Below are positions 24,831-36,783 of a stretch of 64,000 nucleotides of DNA, in pieces. This DNA is from Anthoceros angustus. Lineage: Eukaryota > Streptophyta > Anthocerotopsida > Anthocerotales > Anthocerotaceae. The position numbers and the translations under genes are program-made. The stretch lies in NCBI GenBank assembly GCA_010909165.1, contig VJWM01000196.1:62001-126000 (forward strand). The letters are read 5' to 3'. The notes below the pieces were generated by a model. It saw only the letters and a program-made list of their open reading frames with translations, was not told where the DNA came from and did not search any database. Within the stretch, counting starts at the first letter, position 1. Each line of letters starts with the position of its first letter.

Positions 24831-25329
24831 ACCTCATCAAAAGGTTATCTATGCCCGTAGTGTCACTTTTGCTGAAGGACTTGTTTGGAAATCAGTGGGA
24901 GCTACTTCTCCTCTAGATGACACTGATGTGTCTGCACTTCCTGATGTCACCGTGTTTAATGACTCTACTCCTGTGGAGCTTGCTACTGCAGGGGGGGGAA
25001 GAACCACAAGATCAGTTAGATGAACTAGCAGAGGACGATGCTCTTGCTAATGATCTTGAGGAGCAGCAGCCGCAACCTCCACCCGATGAACGTCAACCAG
25101 AACCAGACCAACCTGTTCCAGATGTCATCTTGGATAGTGACAATGAAGACGAACCACCAGATGAGCAGCCTGAAATGCATGAACCACCTCCACCACTTGA
25201 ACGCAGATACCCTACAAGGGACAGACATGCACCTGATTACTACAAATCACATGACTTTAGATCAGGAGCAGCACAAGCTCATGCTACAAATCTGGAACCT
25301 ATCGAACCTCGTTCTTATGAAGAAGCTTT

Positions 25330-26417
25330 GAGTAGGCCAGATTCTGCAGAATAGAAAAAGGCCATTCAGTCTAAGTATGACAGTCTCATTAAAAACGGCA
25401 CTTGGGAGCTAGCACAACTACCTCGGACGCAAGATTGTTTCTTGCAAATGGGTCTTTAAGTTGAAGGTTAAAGCGGATGGCACCTTCGACAGGTATAAAG
25501 CTAGACTGGTTGCACGTGGTTTCTCCCAAGTACCAGGACTGGATTACCTGGAAACGTATGCTCCTGTAGTCAAGCTAGCCACATTCCGTATCCTATGCGC
25601 AGTGGCAGCACACAACGATTATGAACTTGATATGTTCGATGTTAAAACAGCCTTTTTACGGCAAATTGGACACAGAAATCTACATGCAGCAGCCAACTGG
25701 ATATGTAGTTAAAGGCAAGGAGGACTATGTCCTACGCCTGATCAAAACTCTGTATGGTCTGAAACAATCTGCATTGGAATGGAATGCTGTCCTTGATGAG
25801 GAACTGCGAGCTTTGAGTTTTGTAAAGTGTACCTCAGATGGTAGCCTCTATGTATACAGAACTGGTGACACAGTTTGTTACCTAGCTGTATATGTGGACG
25901 ACCTTATACTTGCTTGCAACAGTCCCCCATTTATAACAAAGATCAATGGCATGCTATCCAAGAAATTCAAGATGTCAAATCTCGGAGCTTTACAAAGCTG
26001 TCTAGGTATTCATATTCAACGAGATAGGAAACGCAGAATTCTCACTCTCACTCAACCTAGATACCTTCTTGATAGTGCAGACCAGCTTGGACTTAAGGCG
26101 CGAAACCTGCATCCACCCCTTTGCCAAGTGGACTCAAGCTTAGTAAATCTATGAGCCCACAGACACAGACAGAAAAGGACAAGATGGTTCCAGTACCTTA
26201 CCGACAGGGTGTTGGAAAACTCATATATGCTGCAAATACCACTCGCCCAGAAGTGGCTTATTCCACCAGTGTGCTATCACAGTACCTTGAAAATCCTGGC
26301 CAAGAACATTGGACATGTCTTAAAAGGGTTTTCCGGTACCTCAAAGGAACAGCACAGCGTGGAATTGTTTACAGATACATACCTGACGTAGCTATTGACA
26401 TTGATGTCTACAGTTGA
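25330..26417 (+). pseudogene. Reverse transcriptase, copia element 1 (stops and frameshifts)
   Basis: Copia RT landmarks are present: KKAIQSKYDSLIKNGTWEL, CKWVFKLKVKADG, RYKARLVARGFSQ, FDVKTAFL, LIKTLYGLKQSALEWN, and the catalytic YVDDLI at about 25890. An in-frame TAG precedes KKAIQ at 25352, and frameshifts lie near 25425, 25660 and 26100. Confidence 0.92.
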
Positions 26418-26865
26418 TTATCTTGGCGACATTGATGAGAAGATCGATCTCGTTACGTTGTCATGTTTCTTTGGAGGACCAATCTGGTCGGTAAAAGCAA
26501 CCTCGGTTGCTCTATCAAGCAAGTGTCTGAGTCCTCACAGTGCAAGGAGATAGCTTGGTGTAAGTTGTTATTCAGCGAGCTTGGACTTCCTCTGCCCACC
26601 TGCACAATGATTAGAACTGATAGTCAGGGCTCAATGAACTTAGCGGCGAAGCCCGTATTCCACTCATGCACGAAGCACGTTGAGGTGGAGTCTCACTTCA
26701 TTAGGGATCTTGTCAAAGGTGGACGGATCATGCTCGAATATGTGCCAACAACAAAAACCCAGCAGACATAATGACAAAAGCTCTGGGAAGAGAGCTGCAC
26801 GAAAGACATATGAGAGGTCTCGGGATGGGGAAGCCAAGTGACTTCCTCAATGTTTCCAACTAGCT
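26410..26865 (+). pseudogene. RNase H domain, copia element 1 (degenerate)
   Basis: The region resumes with QCKEIAWCKLLFSELGLPLP, then DSQGSMNLAAKPVFHS.TKHVEVESHFI and LEYVPT, matching copia RNase H. The N-terminal part around 26417-26520 is scrambled by frameshifts. The polyprotein ends near 26863. Confidence 0.85.
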
Positions 26866-26874
26866 ACCTAGCCA

Positions 26875-27699
26875 CTAGTCACATCCCCAATCTACACTAT
26901 CTCCCTCTTCACTATCCACTGGCAGACTTGCGCGGCTTCCAAAGGTATCAGGCTCTGAAGAATCTGGGTCATGCTCTGAGACTGTTGTGAAAGTTTCATC
27001 AGACTTAGGGGAGTTTCTCTTCTTTCGCTCTGAATAAGAGATACGCTCTTTAGTCTCCAAGCTATGCTCATCTTCGAGTCTGGCCTCAGAACTTGCACAG
27101 CAAGTGGGAGCAATTAGGGAAGTGGAAGGAACAAACTGGGATGCTGACATATTATGGTGTGGTACTCACGGTAGTAGCTGACGACATGCCTCTCGAATTC
27201 ACGGCAGTGCTCAACCCTCACACGAACCATCCTGAGTCGGGTATACAGACACTTGTACCACAAAGGAGTGCATGGAATGGCGATGGAGCCAAGGCTCACA
27301 ATCTTTGTCTCATCATCAGTCTGTGTACGAAACTTAAGCGGCCTGACTCGGCGGTGGTCCATTCGCGTATTCAAACTCACACCTTTGGGCGAATCTTATC
27401 CGGCGTCTCTGGTGAACATGCGTTCCTCGGTGGCGATCTGCAAGGGATGCCATGCTAGAGGAACCGACATTCTTATGAGAGGACACTGTCCCCAGGCGCC
27501 TCTGCTCTAGAAAAGATTTAGTAGTCCCGCGAGGCCTTCCTCTTGGCCGCCCTCCACCTCTCGCAGCAGGAGCTGGCCAACATCTCTGCTTGTCTTTGGC
27601 CAGTGGAGGCGGTGTTCTAGCAGTCTTGACAAACACCTAAGCTATCGCGATGATACACACGGCACTTAGTAGGAGAGGAGCCGGACTCGAAGAGGCCAT
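26875..27699 (-). pseudogene. Antisense AT-hook-like accessory ORF, copia element 1
   Basis: On the strand opposite gag-pol, an ATG at 27699 opens MASSS..., then RVYHRDS.G, TARTP and a basic AT-hook-like block RGGGRPRGRPRG near 27545. After a frame change it reads DDETKIVSLGS...P, a Tyr/Arg-rich stretch, and an acidic Ser/Glu-rich C-terminus ending at 26875. The same order is found in element 2 (43031-42627: MSSSS, RTYVRNSKG, AARTP, RPRGRPRG, EETKIVGLGS). At least two frame changes break it here. It lies between RNase H and the 3' LTR. Function unknown; the AT-hook suggests DNA binding. Confidence 0.65.
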
Positions 27700-27950
27700 C
27701 TGAGCCCTCACGATCTTATGCCCGGCTTGCGAATAAAAGACTCAAAGCATAAAGGAATGCTATAATGAGCGCCGCGCACCTCTCCAAAGTTTCACAGATA
27801 CGCTCCATCGCGTTTCTAAAGAATTAGAGGTGCGGGCGTAGTCCAGTACACACCGACAAGTGGGCTTCACGCTCAGCTGATTTCACAGTCTCATATGCTA
27901 CCCGCGGAGGAGAAGACGAAGAGGAGACGTCCAAATCGTCGTGATCCAAC

Positions 27951-27959
27951 AAGGGGAAG
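27951..27959 (+). other. Polypurine tract of copia element 1
   Basis: aaggggaag lies directly before the 3' LTR start at 27960, the expected position for the plus-strand primer. Confidence 0.85.
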
Positions 27960-28204
27960 TAAAGGAAGTATTTATGTTAGCCTCATGAGATTAGGTCAAG
28001 ATATATCCAGATATTAAATAGTGTGTACGTAGCTTAAGAGACTTACCTCTTCGCTAGGGTTACGTTGTTTCGTATAGTCACATCCGTTCACTACAAGTTA
28101 AGTTAGCTTTAGGTTTGTCTGAACATATATAGTAAGTTACTTCTTCTTGATATATAATGTAATTATTAATCTAATTGATTTGCATCTATCCATGTAAAAT
28201 GTCA
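27960..28204 (+). repeat. 3' LTR of copia element 1
   Basis: 245 bp, matching 19965-20209 with a small number of substitutions. It is followed by the ATTCT target duplication at 28205-28209. Confidence 0.95.
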
Positions 28205-29065
28205 ATTCTTGCTACTGAAAGAAGATTCTTCGCGAGACCAGGCACATGGTGCACATCCTTGATTGTACCTTTGGATGGTCCTCCAGGAAGTTGAACCTTG
28301 ATCACACCTCTTTCTTTGATCTCATGTGACCTATTGTCTCCAAGCGCCACCTTATGCCCTGTTAGCATTTCTTCATAGCTTGAGAACCAAGGCCGATTTT
28401 AGGTGAAGTGTTGAGACACTCCAGAGTCGAGATACAAACTCTCATCCTTCTTTGATGGGCGTTGTCATACGGTTGAGACAGTAAAGAGATATTCTTCCTC
28501 CTCACTCACTTGATTGGCTTGTGACTAAGGACCTTTCCCTTCTTCTTCAAGTCAGCCAACCTTGTCATACAATCCTTGGTATAATGGTTAGGCTTTTTGC
28601 AATAATAGTAAGTACCCCATACCTTTTTCTTCGCACCTTTCTCCTTCGATCCTTCTCCAGAGTTGGGTTGTGAAGTCTCCCCATGTGTTATTTCCTTCTT
28701 TGAGAATAGCACCAAGTCTTCTTTCTTGAAGGAATTCTCCAGCTCCTCTTGTAGGAGCAACCTAGCCACCTCATCCAACGTTGGTGGTTTGTCACTTGGA
28801 CGCATTGCTACCGCCGTTTTGAAGGCCAACACAACTTACTTGTATGCGAATGGTAGGCTACTCAGTAACACCATGATAACCTTTCTTTTGGAAGGTTTGA
28901 CGTTCGCCACCTTCATTTAATCCACCAAGTTCTTCAACTTGTTGACGTGTTGTTGAATGGTATCACCCTCAGCCATCTTGAAGTTGGCAAATTGTTGCTC
29001 CAACAGTATTTCATCCACCAAGCTCTTCTTTTCATATGTGTTGCAGAGGGTCATCTATGCCGCTT
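28205..29065 (-). mobile_element. Older Ty1/copia element, gag and protease part
   Basis: Minus-strand continuation of the element at 18990-19964. From 29065 down: gag (UBN2-type) with FKMAEGDTIQQHVNKLKNL and LLSSLPFAYK, LQEELENSFKKE, then a zinc knuckle region (CKKPNHYTKDC; the first Cys position is Tyr in this copy), then the protease end with VHHVPGLAKNLLSVARI, interrupted exactly by the ATTCT duplication. Several stops and frameshifts. The two parts rejoin in frame when element 1 and one target repeat are removed. Confidence 0.88.
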
Positions 29066-29695
29066 TTGAGGTTCACGCTCACTCAATTGAGAGAGTATGT
29101 CATCGAACACATTGAGGAGGATTGTCGCCAACGCTCGTTTATCTTTCTCATATGGAGCATTGCTGTTATAGCTACTGCATGCTACCTTTCCACCTTTGCA
29201 TGCTGTAGTCTGACACTGTACTTGTAAAGCTTGTCAGACTACATTTCTACTTTTACTTTTAGATCCTACGTTTAGTCAAATTGCATTCCTACTTCTAGAA
29301 TCGGTACTTATAAAAGAAAGCCATCCTTAGGCCTCGCGATCGGCCATCCATCGAAGCCATCCTTGGACCTCGACCGTCCATTAAAGCCATCCGAGTCCTT
29401 GGACCTCGGCCATCCATTGATTATTTGAACAAAATGATTCTAACAATGTGGATATAGGGAGAGGGATGCTAGGTGGTGCTCGGGCAGGAGGGGGCACCGG
29501 CATGCATCAACCTGCTCGTGCCCCGCCTCAGCATTGACCTCTCCTCCAATTTAGAAGTGTTAGTAACGAAAACGATATAGGGGAGAAACATACGAAAGTT
29601 GTATGTAAGTATTTATTTCATGTTTTATATTTGATTATGATGAATAGAAACCCTAACTAACCGACTTGCCCTGTCTAGGTGAAGGGACATAGCAG
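29066..29695. other. No gene seen
   Basis: AT-rich to mixed sequence with a small local repeat at 29323-29415 (gccatcc, cttggacctcg, ccatccat). Probably decayed retroelement flank. Confidence 0.5.
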
Positions 29696-30680
29696 TTGAG
29701 TTCTCATTTTTGCGAAGGCCAGACAGGAAGAGTCACATCTCCCCTCTATCCTAAAGGCATCCAGTGCATCATGCTTGGATACTCCGATGAGGTAAAGGGG
29801 TTTAGATTATACGATACTACAACCAAGAAAGTCATCTTTAGTAGAGATGTTGTTTTTCTGAGGTTGTGGAACCTAATAAAGGAGTGGGAGCAATGCAAGT
29901 TGTCATCAAGGAATTGAAGGAGCACGAAAAAGCACAAGACTCGGTTCATGAGCAACCTACTCTTAAGCATGCTCAACCTATTCTTGATCATGAGCAACCT
30001 CTACCACAAGGTGACAAAGGAGGTGGAGAAGCCCCGGATGTCGAGGATGATGAAGAGAAGCAAGATCGAAGAGTCCAAGAGGTGCCACTGACCTAGATCA
30101 GGAGATCAACAAGGCGATGGAATTCTTCGCAGAAAATTTTGGAGTCCATGAATGCATGCAAGTACGAAGAGGCTATGTTCACAAATGCTGATGAGCCACA
30201 AAGCTTGAAGGAAGCCTTGGAAGCACCAAAAGCAAAGGAGGGGAAAGAAGCTCTGCAGAGTGAGTATAACTCAGTTATCAAGAACAAGACTTGGGAAATC
30301 ACTCCTCTACCCCAAGGAAGGAAGTGCATAGGATCCAAATGGGTGTTCAGATCAAGTACAATGCTGATGGGAGCATAGAGCGATACAAAGGAAAGGCTGG
30401 TGAGGAAGGGATATACACAAGTGCCAGGTATTGACTACACCGACACTTTCTCCCATGTTGCTAAGATAACATCTATTCGTATACTTTTAGCAATAGCAGC
30501 TATCATGGATCTGGAGATACATCACATGAATGTCCTAACTGCGTTTCTCAATGGAGATGTGGAAGAAGAGATCTACATGAACCAACCAGAAGGACATGAA
30601 GTGCCAGGTCGGGAAAATGAGGTATATAAATTGCTAAAGGCACTCGATGGTTTTAAGCAATTTGCACTTACCTGGTAAGA
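29696..30680 (+). mobile_element. Ty1/copia fragment (integrase C-terminus and RT)
   Basis: Plus-strand fragment of a different copia family. It opens with the integrase C-terminal domain (QCIMLGYSDEVKGFRLYD, KVIFSRDVVF), passes a charged linker, then RT (SLKEALEAP, SEYNSVIKNKTWEI, GSKWVF, and after a frameshift [19 protein letters not shown] and [18 protein letters not shown]) and stops at FKQFALTW near 30678 before the YVDD box. Its orientation is opposite to the flanking older copia, so it is a separate insertion. Confidence 0.88.
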
Positions 30681-31595
30681 CATGATAATTTTTGAAGGGG
30701 GGGAATATAGTAACCTCCTTCGCTCGAAACAACACCCCCTTGTCACATTTTAAACCCTTCCTGCGATAACATATCTGCCAAGCTTTGATAATGGGCACAC
30801 CCTTTTGTGAGTACATGCCTTAAATAAAAGACGCACTTTCAATTCTACACCCCATAACTAGAGCATTGTAGGGCGCCGGCCCGTCTACGTTTTTGTAGAA
30901 TGCACAGTGGCATGGGCTGCCGTTTGCATTTGTTTATTACAACCGAAAACATTTACTTTTCAAGTGGTGGAACACAATAAAAATCATGCCTGTACTTGCG
31001 AGAGTCTCATTTTAGTATTCGTGAAAACCTTGCAATAAACAATTGCTCAAGGAGGAAATGGTCATCAGCATCAACAATAGTCATTCAAGAGGGCGGCCTA
31101 GCGACTAAATTATACCTTCTTGCGCCCGATCTTGAGTCGGGACCACCGCCAAATTCCGAAGGCGGTCCATATCCTCCGCGTAAAAGCTGTCATTCTCCTC
31201 CAATGCTTGCTCGTATTCATTAGTATAATTCTTGGGCTGATCTTCGGACGGTGTCGACTGCCACATAGCATTTAGGGTCTGCTAACCCTCATCCAAAAGC
31301 TCGCCAGTCGTGGTCTTCAACCTTCTGACACTCAATGCAACCACTTCGACTTTAAGGCAATGCCAACATCCTTAAAATAAACAAAGTTGGTTGCCCATGC
31401 GCCCATGCAAGCGTCCTTGAAATCAACAAAGTTGGGCTATTAAGAAGGTAGAAATTTCGAACCCAGACACTACTCATTACTACACTTTGTTTCCAACGCT
31501 TGAGCAACTATCCCAAGTTGCAAAGCTCTTGAGCCGCTAAATATTTATTTTATTCAAAGCAGCCTATGAGCAGGCCATGGGGAGGGCACTGGCCG
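30681..31595. other. No gene seen
   Basis: Begins with a purine run (tttgaaggggggg, 30692-30705) that could be a polypurine tract remnant of the copia fragment. Otherwise unstructured. A short phrase gcaagcgtccttgaaatcaacaaagttgg is a near repeat of sequence about 40 bases upstream (31365-31430). Confidence 0.45.
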
Positions 31596-31599
31596 GCCG

Positions 31600-31722
31600 A
31601 CTGGCGCCCTCCCCTAGCTCCACCCGCATGCACCGACAGGTGGTGCTAAGGGAGGGCTCCGGTCGGCCGGCGCCTTCCCTTAGAGCCACCCTACGATGCA
31701 TGCGGGTGAAGCTAGGGGGGGA
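31600..31722. repeat. Imperfect palindrome of about 120 bp
   Basis: The left arm ctagctccacccgcatgca (about 31613-31631) pairs with tgcatgcgggtgaagctag (about 31696-31714). Inside it, ggtggtgctaagggagggc pairs with gccttcccttagagccacc, around a ccggtcggccggc centre. The sequence can fold as one long hairpin. Both strands encode nearly the same short peptide as a consequence of the symmetry. Confidence 0.8.
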
Positions 31723-32234
31723 ACAAGAAGGGAACGGCAGGTATCCTATCACCAACGGAAGGTGTGGCCCATTTGCAGGAAGGGTTAAAAGATTTGCGTC
31801 CACAGACGACTGCTGAAGTGTACAAGTGGTGCGAAGCCTTTCGGGTGGACCAGAAGAAGATTGCGGTCATTGTGGAGAATAACATTGGGCTAGTGCTAGA
31901 GCGTCCCTAGAAGTGGTTTTCACGTGTAGAAGTGGATCATACAGCCCGACCACTACAAGTGCCGAATGAAGCTTTGTTGGATGAGGCATTATCGAGGGAC
32001 CTCCCACAACATGATATGTACTTAGGGGTGTGGACTGCGGACTCTCCCCCTTAGGAAGGTAATAAACCGTTTTTTGTTTTTCGTTAGTGTAGAGTGGAGA
32101 ATAAGGCGGAAAAAGGGAAATAAGGTTAGGAAAAGAGGAGATGGTGATGGACGGTAGAAAGTGATGAGGGCGGGTGGCAGAAACCGGCGAGCCACTCCGC
32201 CTTGAACTCGGAGTGGGCAGCTCTGGGTGAACTC

Positions 32235-35200
32235 GGAGTGGGCAGCTCTGGTGAACTCGGAGTAGGCTGCGATAAGTCCGCCAGGAAAAGTAACTTCGGG
32301 AAAGGGATGGAGCGCAATTGGCAGGGGGGCCACGTGGGCCAGTCTTGAGAGGAGAAGCAGGGGATCGGCGGACCCGACCTTGAGGGTTGTGGCCGTTATG
32401 GGCGGTAACCATGACCCAAGTACATACGCAAGGAGGCGGCAGGCGCAAGGCTAGAGTACACGATGCAAGGCCAGCGATTACAGGCGTGAAGGACGCGTCC
32501 TCCATGCTTCAATTACTTCCGGCCGAGAAGGCCATTCTCTCGGAAACTTCATTTTTTTTGGTCACTTGCGCTCAGGCATCCCGCTCTGGCGCTTTCTCTT
32601 CAGCCCATGCGCACCTACAGCCATCGCCTCCAGGCGGGCGCTCATCGCGGAACTTGGCGGGAGCATTCTCACCCACCACCTCACGTGACATACCGGCCCG
32701 GTGGCAGTGTGGGACCCAAGAAGGCGGCGGAGGTCCGGAAGCCTGCACCTAGTAGAGAAAAACATTGTCACCAGGCACTACCTAGATTTCGAACCCTGGC
32801 TGGCGGAGGCAGAGGAGCTGGTCCAGGAATGGCACCTAGACATCTTCCAGGCGGTGTGGACCTTTGTGGATGACACGGGTACGCCTAAGATGTCAAGCGG
32901 CCAACAACAAAACTGTCCGGTCCAAGAGCCTGAGGGAAGACCCAAGGAGATGGACCGTGGAGGTCCTGAGTGCGGTCTACAATCGCCCAGTGGAGGAGAT
33001 CGAGGGCATAGTTCCGGAGCCCCTCAAGGTAAAAGGGAAGGTGGAGGCGGCGAAGGCGGCACTTCTGAGGCCGGGGATGCAGCGGTCCTCCAACGGGTGG
33101 TTGATGTCGGACCTGTTGGATCAGGGCGTATCCCGTGCGACCCCCCATTGTGTGGCATGCCCTGATGATCAGGTCACATGCAGCATGCAATCGCGGTGTG
33201 CAAACCCCGGCAAGCGCTTCAACTGGCGGAACGTCTCGTGGAACACAAAATCGGAGTGGCCATACGAGCGGCTAACCCACCGCTGGCAGGAAACCCTTTG
33301 GCTGCGGACATGGCATTTCTCGGGCCGCAAAGTGTTAGGGAGGATTGTAATCGGGCGGCCGGCGATGCAGTACATTGGGGTTTGAACTGCGAGGAAGGTG
33401 CATGGGCCCGGAAAAAGCGCTCTCTTCGGAGGAAGTAGGCGGCGCGAGGTCTGGAAGGTGTTGAGGCCACCGACTCTGCACCTTGGCCATCATCTGGGGC
33501 AAAAAGCGGCTGTGAAGGGTGCCCATGGACGTGGCACGCGGCGGCCTTGCAAGGCAGGCGGACGAAGAAGGAAGAGGGTGGCCAGTGGGCCAGCACGGGC
33601 TGCATCAACAGGACTTGGCGGAGGGCCATCAACCTGAGGACGGTGAACACTTCATGCAATTCCCGTCTGACGGCGGGGATGAGGGGGTGGAGATGAAGGA
33701 TGCATAGGAGGCCAGTTGCATCGCATGCCACTAAGCGTATACGATTTGGTGGTGCAACACTTGCGAGAGGCCATTGAAAGGCCTACCGGTGGAGCTAGCT
33801 GCGGCTTGAGCACGGTGACGAGGCTCCTACATCGGCTGCAGCATGGCCTTGAGGTGTATGGGAGGCTGTATGCAGTGCGGGAGGCAGCTCTGGGTGAACT
33901 CCGGGAGGGGCGCGCGGACGAACTCCGGAGTAGGCTGCGATAAGTCCGCCAGGAAAAGTAACTTCGGGAAAGGGATGGAGCGCAATTGGCAGGGGGGCCA
34001 CGTGGGCCAGTCTTGAGAGGAGAGCAGGGGATGCGGACGAGACCGCGAGGTTGTCGGCCGTTATGGGCAGGTAACCATGACCCAAGTACATACGCAAGGG
34101 AGGCGACGGCGCAAGGCTAGAGTACACGATGCAAGACGTGATTACGGCAGGGGGCGTCCTCCATGCTTCAATTACTTAGAGAGAAGGCCATTCTCTCACT
34201 TCAGCATTTACGGTCACTTGCGCTCAGGCATCCCGCTCTCTGGCGCTTTCTCTTCCGACGCCCAAGCGCACCTACAAGCGGCCATCGCCTCCGAACTGAG
34301 CGCTCATCGCGGCGGAACTTGGCGGGAGCATTCTCACCCACCACCTCACAGCAGCATACCAGCCAGCGCGCGAGTATGGGACCCAAGAAGGCGGCGGAGG
34401 TCTGGAAGCCCTGGCACCTAGTAGAGAAAAACATTGTCACCAGGCACTACCTAGATTTGAACCACAGGTGGCGGAGGCGGAGGAGGAGTCGGGAGAATGG
34501 CACCTAGACATCTTCCAGTGGTGTGGACCTTTGGTGACACGGAGTCTCGCCGGAAGATCTTGTGGCCAACAAAATCCGGTCAAGAGCACGAGGAAGACCC
34601 AAGGAGATGGACCGTGGAGGTCTGAGTGCGGTCTACAATCGCCCGGATGGAGAGATCGAGGCATAGTTCCGGAGCCCCTCAAGGTAAAAGGGAAGGTGGA
34701 GGCGCGGCGGCACTTCGAGGCGGATGCACGGTCCTCCAACGGGTGGTTGATGTCGGACCTGTTGGATCAGGGCGTATCCCGTGCGACCCCCCATTGTGTG
34801 GCATGCCCTGATGATCAGGTCACATGCAGCATGCAATCGCGGTGTGCAAACCCCCGGCCCGCAAGCGCTTCAACTGGCGGAACGTCTCGTGGAACACAAA
34901 ATCGGAGTGGCCATACGCGAACAGCTAACCGAGCCGTGCCGCCTGTAGGAAACCCTTGGCTGCGGACATGGCATTTCTCGGGCCGCAAAGTGTTAGGGAG
35001 GATTGTAATCGGGCGCCGGCTGTGCAGTACGAGCTGCAATTGGGGTTTGAACTGCGAGGAAGGTGCATGGGCCCGGAAAAAGCTCTCTTCGGAGGAAGTA
35101 GGCGGCGCGAGGTCTGGAAGGTGTTGAGGCCACCGACCGCACCTTAGCCATCATCCAGGGCAAAAAGCGGGCATGAAGGGTGCCCATGGAGCGTGTGCGC

Positions 35201-35530
35201 GGCCTTGCAAGCGGCGGACGAAGAAGGAAGAGGGTGGCGGTGGGCGGCCGAGGCACATCAGGACTTGGCGGAGGGCCATCAACACCCGAGGACGGTGAAC
35301 ACTTCATGCAATTCCCGTCTGACGGCGGGGATGAGGGGTGAAGGAGATGAAGGGATGCATAGGAGGCGGGGTACGCGCCATAAGCGTATACGATTTGGTG
35401 GTGCAACGCTGTGAGGCCATTGAAAGGCCTACCGGTGGAGCTAGGGCGGCTTGAGCACGGTGACGAGGCTCCTACATCGGCACGGCATGGCCTTGAGGTG
35501 TATGGGAGGCTGTCCGGTCGGGTGTGCAGC
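32235..35530. repeat. Tandem direct duplication, unit about 1.65 kb
   Basis: Copy A (about 32235-33890) and copy B (about 33895-35530) are collinear from gctgcgataagtccgccagg to ggccttgaggtgtatgggag. Long stretches are identical, interrupted by small changes. The unit contains open reading segments in several frames, for example VEKNIVTRHYLDFEPWLAEA and SNGWLMSDLLDQGVSRATP, which look like a damaged coding region rather than noise. Copy B runs directly into the integrase exon at 35.55 kb, so the unit may be the 5' part of that element. Confidence 0.85.
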
Positions 35531-35559
35531 GATTGCCACGCACACACCCATCACCCGAT

Positions 35560-36543
35560 GCAGCGTGAATCTTTGGAATACGATTCTGCGGCAGGCAAGA
35601 TCGACAGTCGGCGATGCGCATCCGCGGCGTCGATACCAATGCGACACCCATGTACATGTGGCATATGGATTGTAAGTGCGTGATGCAGTCGGGGCTGTCT
35701 GCGATGTTCGCAGGATCGCGTTGCATGGAAGAAGTGATTGCAGGAGTTGTGATTGCAATCGGTGATGGGTGCCTAATGCCTTGTGCGCAGCTTATGACAA
35801 GATGTACCAATTCTACTTCAGAGTGCATGGGGCCATAGATGGGGCAACCCATTACGCCCCGGCCCAGATCTTGGAGGATAACAAGCGGCACGAGATTTTC
35901 AACGCCTATGTGGAAGCGTTGAGGAAGTTTGGGCATCCGCAGCGGATTCGGTCGGACTACGCAGCAGAGCACAACCTAATAGAGGCAGATATGAACCAAG
36001 CGAGGCCAAGGGCACATGGAAGCAACGTCATCCGCAGCCCCTCTATGCACAAGCAGGTAAAAGTTTGGTGCTTGGTCTGCGTTGTCCTTGTCTGCAATGA
36101 CAGCTGGTGAAGGCAGTGAATGCGGGATTGTTGCAGAGGATTGAGCATTTCTGGCGGTCCTTGGGAGAAAAGTGGGCGTTCCTCTACAAGGGGTACATGA
36201 TGGATATGGTGAGGAGCAGCGAATTGGACATCACCAACCCCTGGCACATCCATTCGCTCCACGTGACCTTCATGCCCACGATGAGGGCGGAGCTCAAGCG
36301 TTGGAGGCAGGTATGGAATAGGCACCGGGTGCGGAAGATCGAGGCGGCCAGCGGGACATCCCGGCCATGTGCACACAATCGCATTCCAAGAAGAAGGTAC
36401 AAGGGTGGGTGCGACCACCCGCATATGGGGCTGAGGAGGACGATGGCGAGGAGTTCGATGTGGGTGGCCCTCAGTATGCACAAAACGTGGCCCCGGAGAT
36501 GCCACCACTCAGCGGCATTGAATTGCTGACCCCGGTGAGCAAC
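35560..36543 (+). mobile_element. DDE integrase-core gene of a transposon, 5' exons (split by element 2)
   Basis: An RNase H-fold integrase unlike copia or gypsy. Landmarks: PMYMWHMD with the first Asp (near 35670), GAIDGATHY, RKFGHPQRIRSDYAAEHNLIE with the second Asp (near 35958), then SPSMHKQ | LVKAVNAGLLQRIEHFWRSLG with the Glu (near 36145). The bar marks a clean 51-bp GT-AG intron (36057-36107). Another donor, gtaagt, follows WHMD at about 35673. This matches the rve-like integrase-core proteins abundant in fungi and some algae, related to Ginger-type transposons. Copia element 2 inserted at 36543/36548; the gene appears to resume at 43521. At least one frame problem remains. Confidence 0.7.
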
Positions 36544-36547
36544 TGCA

Positions 36548-36771
36548 TGACAAAATAAAGGGTCGTTAGGGTGTTATCAGCATGTTAAGTAGTTAAATAA
36601 TTAAGTTAAGTCAGCTTACCCTTTCACTAGGGTTACGTCCCTTAGACGAACAGTTACGACTTTTCAAGTTCTTAGTTTTAGTTTTGCTTTTCTGCATAAG
36701 CAAGTTACTTCTTTATTGATATATACGATGCAATTATATTAATTGATCCGCGTTATCCTAATACCGCGTCA
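36548..36771 (+). repeat. 5' LTR of copia element 2
   Basis: 224 bp, starts tgacaaaataaagggtcg and ends ataccgcgtca. It matches 43298-43520 and is preceded by the CTGCA target duplication. Confidence 0.96.
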
Positions 36772-36783
36772 TGGTATCAGAGC
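36772..36783 (+). other. Primer-binding site of copia element 2
   Basis: tggtatcagagc directly follows the LTR and is identical to the site in element 1; the usual copia initiator-tRNA complement. Confidence 0.93.

Larger units (their letters stand above)
19965..28204 (+). mobile_element. Copia element 1, complete with LTRs, nested in an older copia
   Basis: Two 245-bp LTRs (19965-20209, 27960-28204) flank an 8.24-kb element. Target duplication ATTCT is present at 19960-19964 and 28205-28209, and removing the element rejoins the frame of the older minus-strand copia. Internal order: PBS, an accessory upstream ORF, gag, protease, integrase (with a triplicated block), RT, RNase H, an antisense accessory ORF, polypurine tract. 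Every coding part carries frameshifts, so this copy is not autonomous as sequenced. The LTRs differ at roughly a dozen positions, so insertion is fairly recent. Confidence 0.95.

Noticed and set aside
31564-31816. Two 79-codon ORFs on opposite strands with similar sequence
   Set aside because: The similarity follows from the palindrome; no evidence of a protein.
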